Of a stretch of 64,000 nucleotides of DNA, positions 9,186 through 18,275 are shown in pieces (positions within the stretch are counted from its first letter, which is position 1; the number at the start of each line of letters is the position of its first letter). Both the position numbers and the translations under genes were made by a program. Where the stretch lies: positions 62,001 through 126,000 of the forward strand of contig NZ_FLLQ01000001.1 in assembly GCF_900088415.1 (NCBI RefSeq), given 5' to 3'. The stretch comes from Vibrio mediterranei (GTDB taxonomy: Bacteria > Pseudomonadota > Gammaproteobacteria > Enterobacterales > Vibrionaceae). The notes beneath the pieces were generated by a model. The model searched no databases, was not told where the DNA came from, and was given only the letters and a program-made list of their open reading frames with translations.

Positions 9186-9725
9186 CTAGTTGAACCATTT
9201 CTCAAACCACCGTTTCCATCCAGAAGACGGTGGTTTGTTTGCTTCAAACTCTCGAAAACCAAGATAATAGCTTTGGTTAAAGTCGGTACGTAGAACATCA
9301 GCGCTTTGATCGAGCAGTCCACTAATTGCGTTACTGGTTTGTGTCGCGTGATCATTGGCCAAACTATAATCCATACCAAGATAACCTTGAATATATAGCC
9401 ATATATGCGTGACGAGTTGCAACTCTTCCAGCACCGGTAGCCGAAAAGCCTTCGCATGTTTCTCTTCAAGCTGTTGATCAAAAATGGATTTCATTTCAGA
9501 GATTTGCTCTATATGAGATTCAACTGAGGAAAGGGCTTCAACGTTTAACTTAGTGAAAAGGCCAAGAAGCAGGTGAGTTGGGCTAGATTCTGGCTTATTC
9601 TCTTGAGCTGTTGCGAACAGCAAGTTTTCTCGTTCACACAAATTATCCAGTGCTTCAGATTGAACATTGACAAGCTGAATTTGATTAACCTTAATACTGT
9701 TAAGCGCTTCCCTCAATTCGATCAT
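9186..9725 (-). CDS. Unrecognised 179 aa protein paired with yaeQ
   Basis: I do not recognise this family. The protein is soluble and mostly helical in character, with no signal peptide or membrane segment, an acidic middle and a basic tryptophan-rich tail (GWKRWFEKWF). Its ATG at 9725 overlaps the yaeQ stop in an ATGA arrangement, so translation is likely coupled and the two products may act together. The last codons also form a strong hairpin that may end hmp transcription. Confidence 0.65.
   Translation of the reverse strand: MIELREALNSIKVNQIQLVNVQSEALDNLCERENLLFATAQENKPESSPTHLLLGLFTKLNVEALSSVESHIEQISEMKSIFDQQLEEKHAKAFRLPVLEELQLVTHIWLYIQGYLGMDYSLANDHATQTSNAISGLLDQSADVLRTDFNQSYYLGFREFEANKPPSSGWKRWFEKWFN
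9204..9235 (+). terminator. Possible hmp terminator inside the convergent gene's 3' end
   Basis: A perfect 10 bp stem, AAACCACCGT / ACGGTGGTTT, with a 12 nt loop is followed by a T-rich TGTTTGCTT. It lies 46 nt after the hmp stop but within the coding 3' end of the 9186-9725 gene. The T-run is imperfect. Confidence 0.5.
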
Positions 9726-10258
9726 TTGTCTTGCAACTCCTCAATCGTCACTTCTGCTGATCCAGTCTCTGCGTCGACAAATAATGAGGTACCGGTAATC
9801 ATGACTGAGAGGTCCATTGTGCGAGTGACCAGCGAAGAGAGGGCTTCAATCGAGTCATTATTGAAACGGTAAACACTGGCATCGAGGTAACCGAATTTAC
9901 CTTGGTTTTGTTGCCACCATACGTCGCTTTTAGTGTTGAAGCTGTAAACTTTGGTCTTTTTAGCCAAACGTGTCGCTTTTTTGACGCGCTCAACGTCAGG
10001 CTCTCCGATATCAATCCACAGTAAGGTTTGATCGTCGAGAGATTTTTCCCAGATATCAGGCTCTTCAATCGTCGATAGTCCCTTTGTGAACTGCAGATCA
10101 GGAGAGGCATTGAGACAAAAAGCCATGAGCCTTGCCATCATACGTTGATGGTTTTCAGAAGGGTGCAGTGCTACGGTCAGATTAAAAGAGTCATAATAAT
10201 CTCGATTCATATCCGTTAACGCTACGCGAAACTTATATATGGTTGGTTTTAGTGCCAT
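9722..10258 (-). CDS. yaeQ: YaeQ family protein
   Basis: A 178 aa protein of the YaeQ family, which has a PD-(D/E)XK-nuclease-like fold and an unresolved biochemical role (historically described as a suppressor of rfaH loss). Recognisable segments are the N-terminal KPTIYKFRVALTDMNRDYYD, PSENHQRMMARLMAF and WIDIGEPDVERVKKA. Length is normal. First gene of a two-gene unit with the overlapping 179 aa protein downstream. Confidence 0.88.
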   Translation of the reverse strand: MALKPTIYKFRVALTDMNRDYYDSFNLTVALHPSENHQRMMARLMAFCLNASPDLQFTKGLSTIEEPDIWEKSLDDQTLLWIDIGEPDVERVKKATRLAKKTKVYSFNTKSDVWWQQNQGKFGYLDASVYRFNNDSIEALSSLVTRTMDLSVMITGTSLFVDAETGSAEVTIEELQDK

Positions 10259-10353
10259 GGGAGTGTCTAATTCGTAGAATAGTAGTGTCTATAGTACGCT
10301 TCTGGGCGCAAAAGGGTATAAACAATAGAGCGAATGTGCTTCAAGTGATATAA

Positions 10354-10378
10354 AAATAGCCAGCTAGGCTGGCTATTT
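10354..10378 (-). terminator. Terminator of the cold shock gene
   Basis: An 11 bp perfect stem (AAATAGCCAGC / GCTGGCTATTT) with a 3 nt loop. On the minus strand it is followed by a T-run and lies 24 nt past the csp stop. Confidence 0.85.
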
Positions 10379-10402
10379 ATCGAAGGTATTGCTTACTGGC
10401 AG

Positions 10403-10612
10403 TTAAACCAAAGTAATCTCTTCAGCTTGAGGACCTTTTTGGCCTTGTGTCACTTTGAATGCCACTTTTTGACCTTCAGCTAGAGTACGGAAACCGTCCG
10501 CTTTGATGTTGCTGAAGTGAGCGAACACGTCAGGACCATTTTCTTGTTGAATGAAGCCAAAGCCTTTAGTTTCGTTGAACCACTTAACTGTACCAGTAAC
10601 TGTGTTAGACAT
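10403..10612 (-). CDS. cspA: CspA-family cold shock protein
   Basis: A 69 aa single cold shock domain, an RNA chaperone that binds single-stranded nucleic acid. RNP1 (KGFGFI, residues 16-21) and RNP2 (VFAHF, 29-33) are intact. The start is the ATG at 10612 with AGGA 7 nt upstream. The gene stands alone with its own terminator and is preceded by an AT-rich leader, as in cold-inducible csp genes. Which paralogue this is (CspA, CspD-like or CspV) cannot be decided from one domain, so the symbol is generic. Confidence 0.9.
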   Translation of the reverse strand: MSNTVTGTVKWFNETKGFGFIQQENGPDVFAHFSNIKADGFRTLAEGQKVAFKVTQGQKGPQAEEITLV

Positions 10613-11048
10613 ATCTATATCCTAAATTTTACTATCTTTTGTTTCTTGTTTGCCAAATCCGGCAGCTATAGCGTGGAAAAGTAAATTGCTATTGCGTACA
10701 ACGCGTCGGGGGAATTCCGAGAATTCAACGAATGCCTTTTGTAAACAATGGAACTAATTTTCTAGCCAGTCATGAATATAAGGTAGTTCTTACCTAAGTC
10801 AAAGATAGTTACTTGGAAAGTTGCTGAATATTTGAAGTTCAGCTCGTTTTTAAGTGTCAATTACATGACATTTCAAACAAACGAGCTTATTTTTATGATC
10901 TAAGTCAAGATAGGTGTTATTGCCATAACTTGTTGATATAAAACATTATTTCGACTAGTGAATTAATAGTTTTGTAAAGATTTTGCAAACAATTCTATTA
11001 TTATGAACCCCAGTGGAGTTCTATAAAATAATCTTCTTATTAAGTATT
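10613..11048. promoter_or_regulatory. Leader and promoter region of the csp gene
   Basis: This 436 bp gap holds the long untranslated leader and promoter expected for a CspA-type gene (minus strand) and the end of the thrE-like transcript. A small hairpin GAACTCC/GGGTTC near 11004-11021 may mark the thrE 3' end. I see no open reading frame of interest and no clear repeats. Confidence 0.4.
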
Positions 11049-12212
11049 TTATCGCTCAATCTTTGGTGAGTAGATTGAATATGCGGTTATTTGTCCGGCT
11101 ACGATAGCAGAAAACATAAATAATGCGGATAAACCGATGTTTGGTATCGGAAGAATCGATTGTTCGAACACTGATTGACTTGCACTAACGAGAACACGGC
11201 TACCAGGAACAAGAATAATAATGCCTTGAACAATATAAATTGAGCCTGTTAGATCCAAGCGTTTCGCTACCCATGTACCGTATAACGTTATCAATACAGT
11301 GGTGACCCAAGTACCGACGATCCAGCCGCTATCAAAGCCTAAATAAAATGGCCCCCACATACCTAATACAGCAACGGGAAGACCCAACAAAATATCCTTA
11401 GGTCTAGCGTTGAAAATCACACCGATTGAGGTAGAGATAAGCAGTAATCCAAAGCAATGAAGCCAGAGTGGCACCTCATTGGTATAAGAGAGTGATTCTG
11501 TTTGCCCCCATAAAGCTTCACCAATATTCAAGCCCATTATCACACCAATGAACAGTTTGATGAGGGTAAGGGCACTCTGTCCTAAAAGGGCAGTACCTGA
11601 AACGAGATCATTGAACGCCAAACACTCTAAAGAGTTAGCAATGGATAGGCCGGGCACAAATAGTACCACCGACGCAATACATAACGCCCAAATAGGAATG
11701 GCCGCACCTGTACTTGCAATGAAGGCAACCAACACGCCTGTCAATAACGCAGACACAAACTCAACAGCAATGGAGTTGCGACCTTTATAAATAAGTTGGC
11801 ATATCCAAACCATCAAACCCAATAAGATGGAGAAGCCAATCGCTTCAAGCGTACTTCCTACCAGCATAAGATAGGCTGGTGGAATCCCCATATTGGCTAG
11901 GGCAACCACCCATTTAGGGTAACCAACGGGCTCAGGAAGCGCTTCGTTACTTGGTTGGTTGATACGGATAATAGTATTAGCGAGCAAACTGAGGTTAATG
12001 GATGCTGGCTTTAAACGCTTCATTACTACCGTATTGTTTTTGTCCGGAAACTGATAGTTGATAGCCGTAGGTGTTGCTTGAACCATTACATCAAGTCCGT
12101 GCTTTTGAGCATAGTATTGCGCGTACTTTTCCACTTTATATGGAGCACAACCACTTCGATGAAGTGTGTCGCCAATTTCTACGATTTTTCTGATGGTTTG
12201 TGGAGAAGGCAT
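11049..12212 (-). CDS. ThrE-like threonine/serine exporter family protein
   Basis: A 387 aa inner-membrane protein of the ThrE (DUF1212/DUF3815) family. The N-terminal soluble domain (about residues 1-105) carries the family pattern GDTLHRSGCAPYKVEKYA. The rest has about ten hydrophobic segments, beginning near residue 120. Here the two halves, split in some bacteria into YjjP and YjjB, are fused. Characterised members export threonine/serine (Corynebacterium) or succinate (YjjPB), so the substrate is open. It is a single gene with no obvious operon partner. Confidence 0.8.
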   Translation of the reverse strand: MPSPQTIRKIVEIGDTLHRSGCAPYKVEKYAQYYAQKHGLDVMVQATPTAINYQFPDKNNTVVMKRLKPASINLSLLANTIIRINQPSNEALPEPVGYPKWVVALANMGIPPAYLMLVGSTLEAIGFSILLGLMVWICQLIYKGRNSIAVEFVSALLTGVLVAFIASTGAAIPIWALCIASVVLFVPGLSIANSLECLAFNDLVSGTALLGQSALTLIKLFIGVIMGLNIGEALWGQTESLSYTNEVPLWLHCFGLLLISTSIGVIFNARPKDILLGLPVAVLGMWGPFYLGFDSGWIVGTWVTTVLITLYGTWVAKRLDLTGSIYIVQGIIILVPGSRVLVSASQSVFEQSILPIPNIGLSALFMFSAIVAGQITAYSIYSPKIER

Positions 12213-12680
12213 AGTTCCGTCTAATCAATTAAAAGCACTCGATTTAATGGCGTAAAGGTAACAGAGCTTAATAGAATTATCGAGAGTGAATATTCGAAAT
12301 ATTGTCAATTCTATGCAGTTTTATAATGGCAGAACTGCGAAAAGTGCAAGCGATTGCGCTAGCTGCCCCATATAGGTAGCTTAGCAGCAGATTATCGACA
12401 GTGTTACTTGAATTATTATTGGCAAATAGAGATGTACTGATTTCAGCATTACTAAACGACGAACTCAGGTGACTGCTAGGATCAGCAACATAAATTCAGT
12501 TTAAATCACCACAAGTTCTAAACGTTTGTCGGGTCTGTCACAGTTTAACGTGAATCGGACATCTAAAGAGAGTAAAATTCGTTCGTTAAGAATAAAAAAT
12601 GTGCAAACAAACACTTAAGTCCTAATTAGTGCTTTTCTTTTGTCTCAGATATGGCATATTAACTCTCGTTCCACGATGAT
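12213..12680. other. Intergenic region before tRNA-Gly
   Basis: I see no gene in these 468 bp. They must hold the promoters of the thrE-like gene (minus) and of the tRNA (plus). An imperfect dyad around 12350-12390 is too weak to name. Confidence 0.4.
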
Positions 12681-12755
<75 letters not shown>

Positions 12756-12970
12756 ACTTCTCCCCCATGTTATTTACTCTTCACATAACACCTGAAACAA
12801 CTAAGTGTTCTAGAATTACATTCCTAAGCTTTCGCTCGCCATAAATGAACTACACCATTTAGATCAAAAATCGTCTGCTTGGACATCTAGGGTATTCAAA
12901 AATCGTGTCTGCTTATGTTGCAAGTGATGATAGTACCGCCCGACTTGCAAACAGGCGGCACATCAGAATA

Positions 12971-13402
12971 TCAATAGAACGTTACCTTCGCGTTATATTC
13001 TACTTGGTCATCATCGCCCACAACATTCTTGTAGTAGTCAACAGTAAAGTAAATAGGTTTGTCCTTTTTGACTTTTTCAGCAATCTTCTTGTCTAAATTC
13101 TCAACAGACTGGAAGTCATATACATGGAAAGTGTAACCAGGTTTTAGGTTCATCTCTTTAGCTTGTTTGCTCGTAATGTAAGTTTCTCGATAGATGGGAG
13201 ATAAGTAAGAATCAAACTGCTGTCTAACCTCATCGCCATCCGATACTTCATATCCAAAATCATTAACAACCAACGTGCCACTTTGTAATGATTCCATGGA
13301 CGCATCCATGTTCTCTTTATCTGAGCTTTGTGTTGCAGTACAAGCGATGGTTAGTATAGAAAAAGATACGAGCATCATGAGTCTGAAAATAGATTTATAC
13401 AT
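12971..13402 (-). CDS. Hypothetical lipoprotein
   Basis: A 143 aa protein (147 aa if the ATG at 13414 is used) with a lipoprotein signal peptide ending in the lipobox LTIAC, so it should be membrane-anchored after lipid attachment. The inner ATG at 13402 is preferred because GAGG lies 6 nt before it. The mature part is charged and contains a Lys-rich segment (DKKIAEKVKKDKP) and a beta-rich end (YFTVDYY). I do not recognise a family. Single gene in a sparsely coding area. Confidence 0.7.
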   Translation of the reverse strand: MYKSIFRLMMLVSFSILTIACTATQSSDKENMDASMESLQSGTLVVNDFGYEVSDGDEVRQQFDSYLSPIYRETYITSKQAKEMNLKPGYTFHVYDFQSVENLDKKIAEKVKKDKPIYFTVDYYKNVVGDDDQVEYNAKVTFY

Positions 13403-14013
13403 ATTTAACCTCATACTTCCTTTTTAGTGTTAATTTAGTCATTAGTCAGAATGTTACTGACAGCTATATTATAGGTAAGATTATGAGTAGTTCCATTGGT
13501 TGATTTTATCTATGGCCGTTATTTTACGGGTTGAAGGGTGACAAGGCGTTTTTTATAGAATGATATTGGGCAGTGCTAAGTTAAAAATGCATTAAATCAA
13601 AATGCTATCGTGTTTTTTATCTCTAGAATCCGTACTCTAATAAATACTCAAGTGAATAAATAATTGGCTAACTCTAAATCCACTCATCAGAATAGTAATC
13701 TATTTAAACGTTAATTAGGTGTCCTTTATACGTGTAAAATTACTATCGTATTGATAATCAGAGTTTTTATTGATTTAGTAATGCTAAAATCTCTTTGAAG
13801 TATAATTCAGTAGTCGTTGTGATATCTTCGCATTAAGATTAAATCACGATATTTCCACTAAGCATTAGATTACTTGGATTTACAATTAGTACGAGTTAAT
13901 CGTATTGTGATTAATTTTGTTTTGTTTGTTGAGATTTATAATTAACCTGTATTTTATTGAGGGTTTGTTTTTGATAGTAGTTTAAATGAAAGAAACTTCT
14001 TCGAGGAATAAAT
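13403..14013. other. AT-rich non-coding stretch
   Basis: About 600 bp of very AT-rich sequence between the lipoprotein and the HAD-like gene. It has many short A/T runs but no open frame with a ribosome site, no clear terminator and no long repeat that I can see. The only local sign is a weak dyad near 13820-13855 (GTGATAT...ATCAC). Confidence 0.4.
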
Positions 14014-14481
14014 ATGAGTATTGAAATACCTATACCAAATTGGCCTAAAACGATTAAAACGGTATATTTTGGATTTGATGGTACGTTAGCTGAGGATGGA
14101 AAGCTCATTGGGGGCGTCGAAAATAAGCTAAGAGAGCTTGCTTCATTAGTAGATATTTACGTGCTAACTGCGGATACATTTGGCACCGCCAAAGACGTTT
14201 TGTCGTCTCTACCCGTTAACGTAGTCACTTTAGACCACTGTAATACTCAAAGACAGAAAAGCGAGTCTATGTTTACACCATCCTCAAGCTCTGTTGCTAT
14301 TGGTAGAGGTCTAAACGATGTACTTATGCTTGAAAAAGTGACGTTAGGCATTGTCGTTCAGACAGCGGAAGGTGTTCACCCAAAAGCACTTATGCGAGCA
14401 GAACTAATCTCTAACAGCATTCACGAAGCCATCGATTTACTTTTGAATCCGAAAAGATTGGTATCTGGTTGTCGTATATAA
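14014..14481 (+). CDS. HAD-fold protein with a substituted catalytic motif (COG4087-like)
   Basis: A 155 aa protein resembling the small soluble P-type-ATPase-like HAD family. The match covers GTLAEDGKLIGGV, VLTADTFGTA, VAIGRGLNDVLML, and the tail LDLLLNPKRL. In active members motif I begins with a nucleophilic Asp (pattern L-D-Y-N-G-T). Here the same place reads F-G-F-D-G-T, so the Asp is replaced by G20, and the later G-N-G-x-N-D has become G-R-G-L-N-D. Phosphatase activity is therefore doubtful. The ribosome site is GAGGAATAA before the ATG. The downstream DUF333 lipoprotein is 104 nt away; any link is unknown. Confidence 0.72.
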   Translation: MSIEIPIPNWPKTIKTVYFGFDGTLAEDGKLIGGVENKLRELASLVDIYVLTADTFGTAKDVLSSLPVNVVTLDHCNTQRQKSESMFTPSSSSVAIGRGLNDVLMLEKVTLGIVVQTAEGVHPKALMRAELISNSIHEAIDLLLNPKRLVSGCRI

Positions 14482-14585
14482 GTTCATTAGCAACATATTC
14501 AACATAACTAATATGCGGAGCAATCCAGTGGAAAGTTAACTGCTTACCAGTTGAATACGAATTAATAACCACGTGAGAACGAGAA

Positions 14586-14807
14586 ATGAAAAGAAAATTA
14601 GTACTAATGATATTAGTTGCACCACTAACTCTATTTGGTTGTGCAAACAACATACACCAAGCCCCTAAACCGGTGAAAACTGAGGTTCAGCATTATTGTG
14701 AGGCGAATGGTGGTAGCTTTATATCCGCTTCTAATGAGTGCAAACTCGAAGATGGCAATATTATGGATGCGACGGTTTATTTTCAAGATCATCAACCGGA
14801 CTATTAA
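14586..14807 (+). CDS. Small DUF333-like lipoprotein
   Basis: A 73 aa protein with a signal peptide ending in the lipobox LFGC (Cys at residue 19). The mature part has the DUF333 pattern: YCEANGG, then a Cys-containing CKLEDG and a short DATVYFQ end. The two mature cysteines may form a disulphide in the periplasm. The family is widespread in enterics and vibrios with no firm function; old annotations call it haemolysin-like without proof. The ribosome site GAGAACGAGAA lies upstream of the ATG. Confidence 0.7.
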   Translation: MKRKLVLMILVAPLTLFGCANNIHQAPKPVKTEVQHYCEANGGSFISASNECKLEDGNIMDATVYFQDHQPDY

Positions 14808-14850
14808 TCATAATACTTGCTGATGTTATGTCTTTAGTGATTTCTTGGGT

Positions 14851-16038
14851 TTAGGGAGATGAAGATGATTGCTCTGCATTAAATCCGTTGCGGATATTTG
14901 TGAATGTAATTGCTGCGAAGAGCGTTATCACCATTGATAAATGCCAAGGTTCACTCAAACCTATCCGAACCAATCCCATACTAACCAGGGATGATACAAT
15001 CATCTGCCCACCTCCAGATAAAGCGGCGGCGACACCTGCTTGTTTTTTGTATGGAAGAAGGACCATTGCTTGAGAGCAAGGGAGTGCGATGCCGTTACCT
15101 AAAATCATCAAAAACTGACCTAACATTAAATAGATAGGTTCGAGGGGAGATAGAAATAACCAAAGTGCTGCAATTAGGTGTATGAGAGGCGTACAAAAGA
15201 GCATGTTTCTTGTACCGATGATAGGACGTATTCGATTACATAGTGTCGTACCTAAAATCATACCGAAAGCCGGGATAAGCGCCCATAATGCGTACTCATC
15301 AGAATTCATACCAATTTGATTCTGCATGATAAAAGGCATAACGGATACGGTAGTGATCATTAAACTGAAGTTCAGCCATCCGATACTGGCGAAGCTCATA
15401 AAGTAGGTCGAACGCATCAGTTCCCAGTATTGACACAGCATTTTTCGTGGAGATGGTATTGAAGATTTTTGAGCTACTGTTTCTTTGAATTGGAAAGCAA
15501 TAACTATCCATGCCAATGCAACATAACTAAACAAGGAAACGAAAACCATGCTCCAACCGAAATGGAAGTTGATGAAACCACCGAGGACTGGCGCAATGAC
15601 AGGGGTTATGGAAGCGGCCATTGCGATGTAGGACATAGCAATTGGAAGATCAGCACCGTTAAACTGGTCTCTGGTTGATGCTCTAGCGAGTACGGCACAG
15701 CATCCCGTCCCTAAGCCTTGTAAAAATCGGCCTAATACCATCCCTTCAAACGTACTCTGAAAGACAATTATTGTTATTAGCCCCATTAAGGCGATGATGA
15801 GTCCCGATAACAGGACTTTTTTTCGTCCCACAGCATCTGAAATGGGACCATACAAGAATTGAGATGGTCCGAAACCCAATAAATAGATACCGACCAGAAG
15901 CTGTGCTTGGTCCAAAGAAATATCAAAATCCGCAGCAATCCAAGGCAGTGATGGGAATACTAAGCCCATACTCAACTGACCAACACTAATAATTAGGCAG
16001 GCGAGTAGTATTACTTTGTAGCGAATTCCATTTGTCAT
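14851..16038 (-). CDS. MFS drug-resistance transporter (Bcr/EmrD type)
   Basis: A 395 aa inner-membrane proton antiporter with 12 predicted helices. The N-terminal DHA1 signature is clear: LPWIAADFDIS, then GPISDAVGRKKVLL (motif A, residues 64-77), GRFLQGLGTG (about 101-110) and the APVLGGFI antiporter motif. Family members export chloramphenicol, bicyclomycin or hydrophobic cations; the substrate here cannot be told. Single gene. The start is the ATG at 16038. Confidence 0.85.
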   Translation of the reverse strand: MTNGIRYKVILLACLIISVGQLSMGLVFPSLPWIAADFDISLDQAQLLVGIYLLGFGPSQFLYGPISDAVGRKKVLLSGLIIALMGLITIIVFQSTFEGMVLGRFLQGLGTGCCAVLARASTRDQFNGADLPIAMSYIAMAASITPVIAPVLGGFINFHFGWSMVFVSLFSYVALAWIVIAFQFKETVAQKSSIPSPRKMLCQYWELMRSTYFMSFASIGWLNFSLMITTVSVMPFIMQNQIGMNSDEYALWALIPAFGMILGTTLCNRIRPIIGTRNMLFCTPLIHLIAALWLFLSPLEPIYLMLGQFLMILGNGIALPCSQAMVLLPYKKQAGVAAALSGGGQMIVSSLVSMGLVRIGLSEPWHLSMVITLFAAITFTNIRNGFNAEQSSSSP

Positions 16039-16155
16039 TGGTGTTCCATCAAGAGACTCTAAGACTAGATAGAGGAGTTGGGAGTTGAATTTGTATTACA
16101 TAATACTCTGTTTATTTCGATTATGCGCTAGGTTTGAATGTAAATCTTGGTAAAA

Positions 16156-16186
16156 AACCAACGGTAACAATGGGCTACCGTTGGTT
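16156..16186 (-). terminator. Terminator of rlhA
   Basis: An 11 bp perfect stem (AACCAACGGTA / TACCGTTGGTT) with a 9 nt loop, followed on the minus strand by TTTTTT. It lies 10 nt after the rlhA stop. Confidence 0.9.
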
Positions 16187-16195
16187 AGCTAGGGC

Positions 16196-18184
16196 CTAAA
16201 TACCCTTCGAATATTGGTGGTTAGTTGTTGGCGAGATGAGAGTCGCTATAACAGCACCTGATGTATGCTCTGGCTCATCCAGCCACTGCAAAAAAGTGTT
16301 GATAATTAGCTGCTTATCGTCGTTGACCTTAGTTTCAGTTTGAATGTTGCGCATATCAATGAATACATCCGTAATTAGATCGTTGTGGTCATTGAGTACT
16401 TCTAGGTTTAGAACATTCAGCTCACTATAAAGGCTGTTAAACGAACCTTTTTGTTTATCGACCACATATGGGTTGTCTTTTAAGTTAATGATGGACGTTC
16501 GTTTACTGCAGCGCTTCAAACAGCCATTATTTACCTTAATCTTTTTACATCCTTCAGTTTGTTGGAATAAGCACTGTCGACTGGTAAGTAACGTATTTGG
16601 GTGATAAACACTGTAGAACGTTCGCATCGTAGTTGGACGACGGATGTACTTGAGCTGTTTTTTGCTCAGTTCATTCGATAAGAACGCGCCACTGGCTTGG
16701 TATTCTTCGTTTAAACATTTGAGCGAATAAGAGTTCGCAGTGTTCATCTGAGGGCCGGCGATCCAATTCAACCCAGTACTTTGTGCGTAAAAGCCGACAC
16801 CTGAATTATTAGTTACCAGTATCGATGGATTAATGGCATCTAACAGCTGTTTCGCCGCCTCAAAATCATCACCAATTAAAATGGCAGGGAACCATGGTTT
16901 GAGTCTAGGATTAGCTTCAAAGAGCGCAATGAGTGATGCTAACTCGGCTTTTAAACCCATCGGCAATTGATAGTAGACATCGACATTATCGTTAAGCGTT
17001 AGACTGACGTCGTGTTCCGATGAAACAAGTATGGAAAGGCGCTTTTTACTACCAATTGTCGGGTTTTCAAGTAGAGGCGCTAGTTTAGGAGCTTCAATGG
17101 AGCCTTTTAAGCTGGTTACGGTATTCGTTGCACCGAGGTCCATCGCCGAAACTTCAGACTCAACATGTTGAATAATTTTGGTTTTCTTATCGTAAAGACG
17201 ACGTTTTACGGACTGAATTTCATCACTGGTAGTGCATTGATAGACCGTTGAGAAGTGCTTTACTGCGTGATCACGCGGGTTGTCGATATACATGTTTTTT
17301 CCAAACTCACCTTGCAGGAAGCCATTGGAAAAATCACGATTAAATACGGTGTAAAGATCGGTTGTATCATTGGAGAGTGCTTTGCCGTCGCACAGACGGT
17401 CAATTTGTTTTCTCCAGTTATCAACGACAGTATAGACGTAATGAGGCTTCTTAATACGGCCTTCTACTTTGAGAGAATAAACTCCAGCATCGGCTAATGC
17501 TTGCAGGTCATTAAAAGCGGAATTGTCTTTTAAGTTTAATGGATAATCGGAACCTACTTTTGTCGTCTCATACTGCTCACGACATGGCTGACTGCAACGT
17601 CCGCGGTTGCCTGACGCACCATTGCGAGCAGAGCTAATATAGCAAAGGCCAGAGAATCCAATGCAATATGAACCATGGACAAAGACTTCCATTAACACGC
17701 TGTGCTGGTGGCCGAATTTGGCTAAATGGCCAATCTCTTTGATATTCAACTCGCGCGAAAGATTAACTCGACTTACCGTCATCTGCTTTAAGAACTCAAT
17801 TTGCCCAGTATTGTGGGTATTAAGCTGAGTCGATGCGTGCACATCTAATTCAGGAAAATGGTGCTTGAGTAGGTAAGCGAGTCCTAAGTCTTGAACGATG
17901 ACGCCGTCAATATCAGTTTGTGCTAACTGAGCAAGCAGTCGCATGACTGCTGGAATCTCACTCTCCAGGATCAACACATTAAGCGTCAGGAAAATCTGGC
18001 AGTTGTTAGCGTGTGCGAGTGCCAAAACACCTGTTAAGTTTTCTAAGGTTAGGTTTGCTGCGCGGTTTCGAGCGTTAAAGCGGTCTAGTCCGCAATAAAC
18101 GGCATCAGCGCCTGCCGCAATTGCTGCTTTAATAGATTCAACATCACCACCAGGTGCTAAAAGCTCAAACTGATCTCGTGTCAC
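16196..18184 (-). CDS. rlhA: Peptidase U32-family protein, RlhA (23S rRNA C2501 hydroxylation)
   Basis: A 662 aa U32-family protein, the size of E. coli RlhA (YdcP), which is needed for 5-hydroxylation of C2501 in 23S rRNA. It begins with the family motif ELLAPGGDVESIKAAIAAGA and has the cysteine cluster signature SGLCYISSARNG...GNRGRCSQPCR near residues 178-202. Further cysteines at the C-terminal end (CLFQQTEGCKK, CLKRCSKR) complete the probable metal site. The second half beyond residue 400 distinguishes it from the shorter U32 proteins TrhP/UbiU/UbiV. Single gene with its own terminator. Confidence 0.88.
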   Translation of the reverse strand: MTRDQFELLAPGGDVESIKAAIAAGADAVYCGLDRFNARNRAANLTLENLTGVLALAHANNCQIFLTLNVLILESEIPAVMRLLAQLAQTDIDGVIVQDLGLAYLLKHHFPELDVHASTQLNTHNTGQIEFLKQMTVSRVNLSRELNIKEIGHLAKFGHQHSVLMEVFVHGSYCIGFSGLCYISSARNGASGNRGRCSQPCREQYETTKVGSDYPLNLKDNSAFNDLQALADAGVYSLKVEGRIKKPHYVYTVVDNWRKQIDRLCDGKALSNDTTDLYTVFNRDFSNGFLQGEFGKNMYIDNPRDHAVKHFSTVYQCTTSDEIQSVKRRLYDKKTKIIQHVESEVSAMDLGATNTVTSLKGSIEAPKLAPLLENPTIGSKKRLSILVSSEHDVSLTLNDNVDVYYQLPMGLKAELASLIALFEANPRLKPWFPAILIGDDFEAAKQLLDAINPSILVTNNSGVGFYAQSTGLNWIAGPQMNTANSYSLKCLNEEYQASGAFLSNELSKKQLKYIRRPTTMRTFYSVYHPNTLLTSRQCLFQQTEGCKKIKVNNGCLKRCSKRTSIINLKDNPYVVDKQKGSFNSLYSELNVLNLEVLNDHNDLITDVFIDMRNIQTETKVNDDKQLIINTFLQWLDEPEHTSGAVIATLISPTTNHQYSKGI

Positions 18185-18275
18185 AACTTATACCCTACCA
18201 ATAAAAACGAGGGCGTATTCTACGGGAACTTAAGCAGAATTTCTCACCTTATTAACTGTAAGGATAAGCAAGGTG

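Noticed and set aside
12905..13096. A 63-codon plus-strand frame antisense to the lipoprotein gene
   Set aside because: No ribosome site. The overlapping minus-strand gene has a clear signal peptide and lipobox, so the frame is a shadow.
13733..13750. A further CAGTA-type motif copy (GTGTAAAATTACTATCG)
   Set aside because: The left arm and final G do not match, and it lies outside the block in plain AT-rich DNA. The sites near 55547 and 58601 were left out for the same reason.
14411..14653. An 80-codon minus-strand frame spanning the HAD and DUF333 genes
   Set aside because: It overlaps two better-supported plus-strand genes and has no family features or ribosome site.
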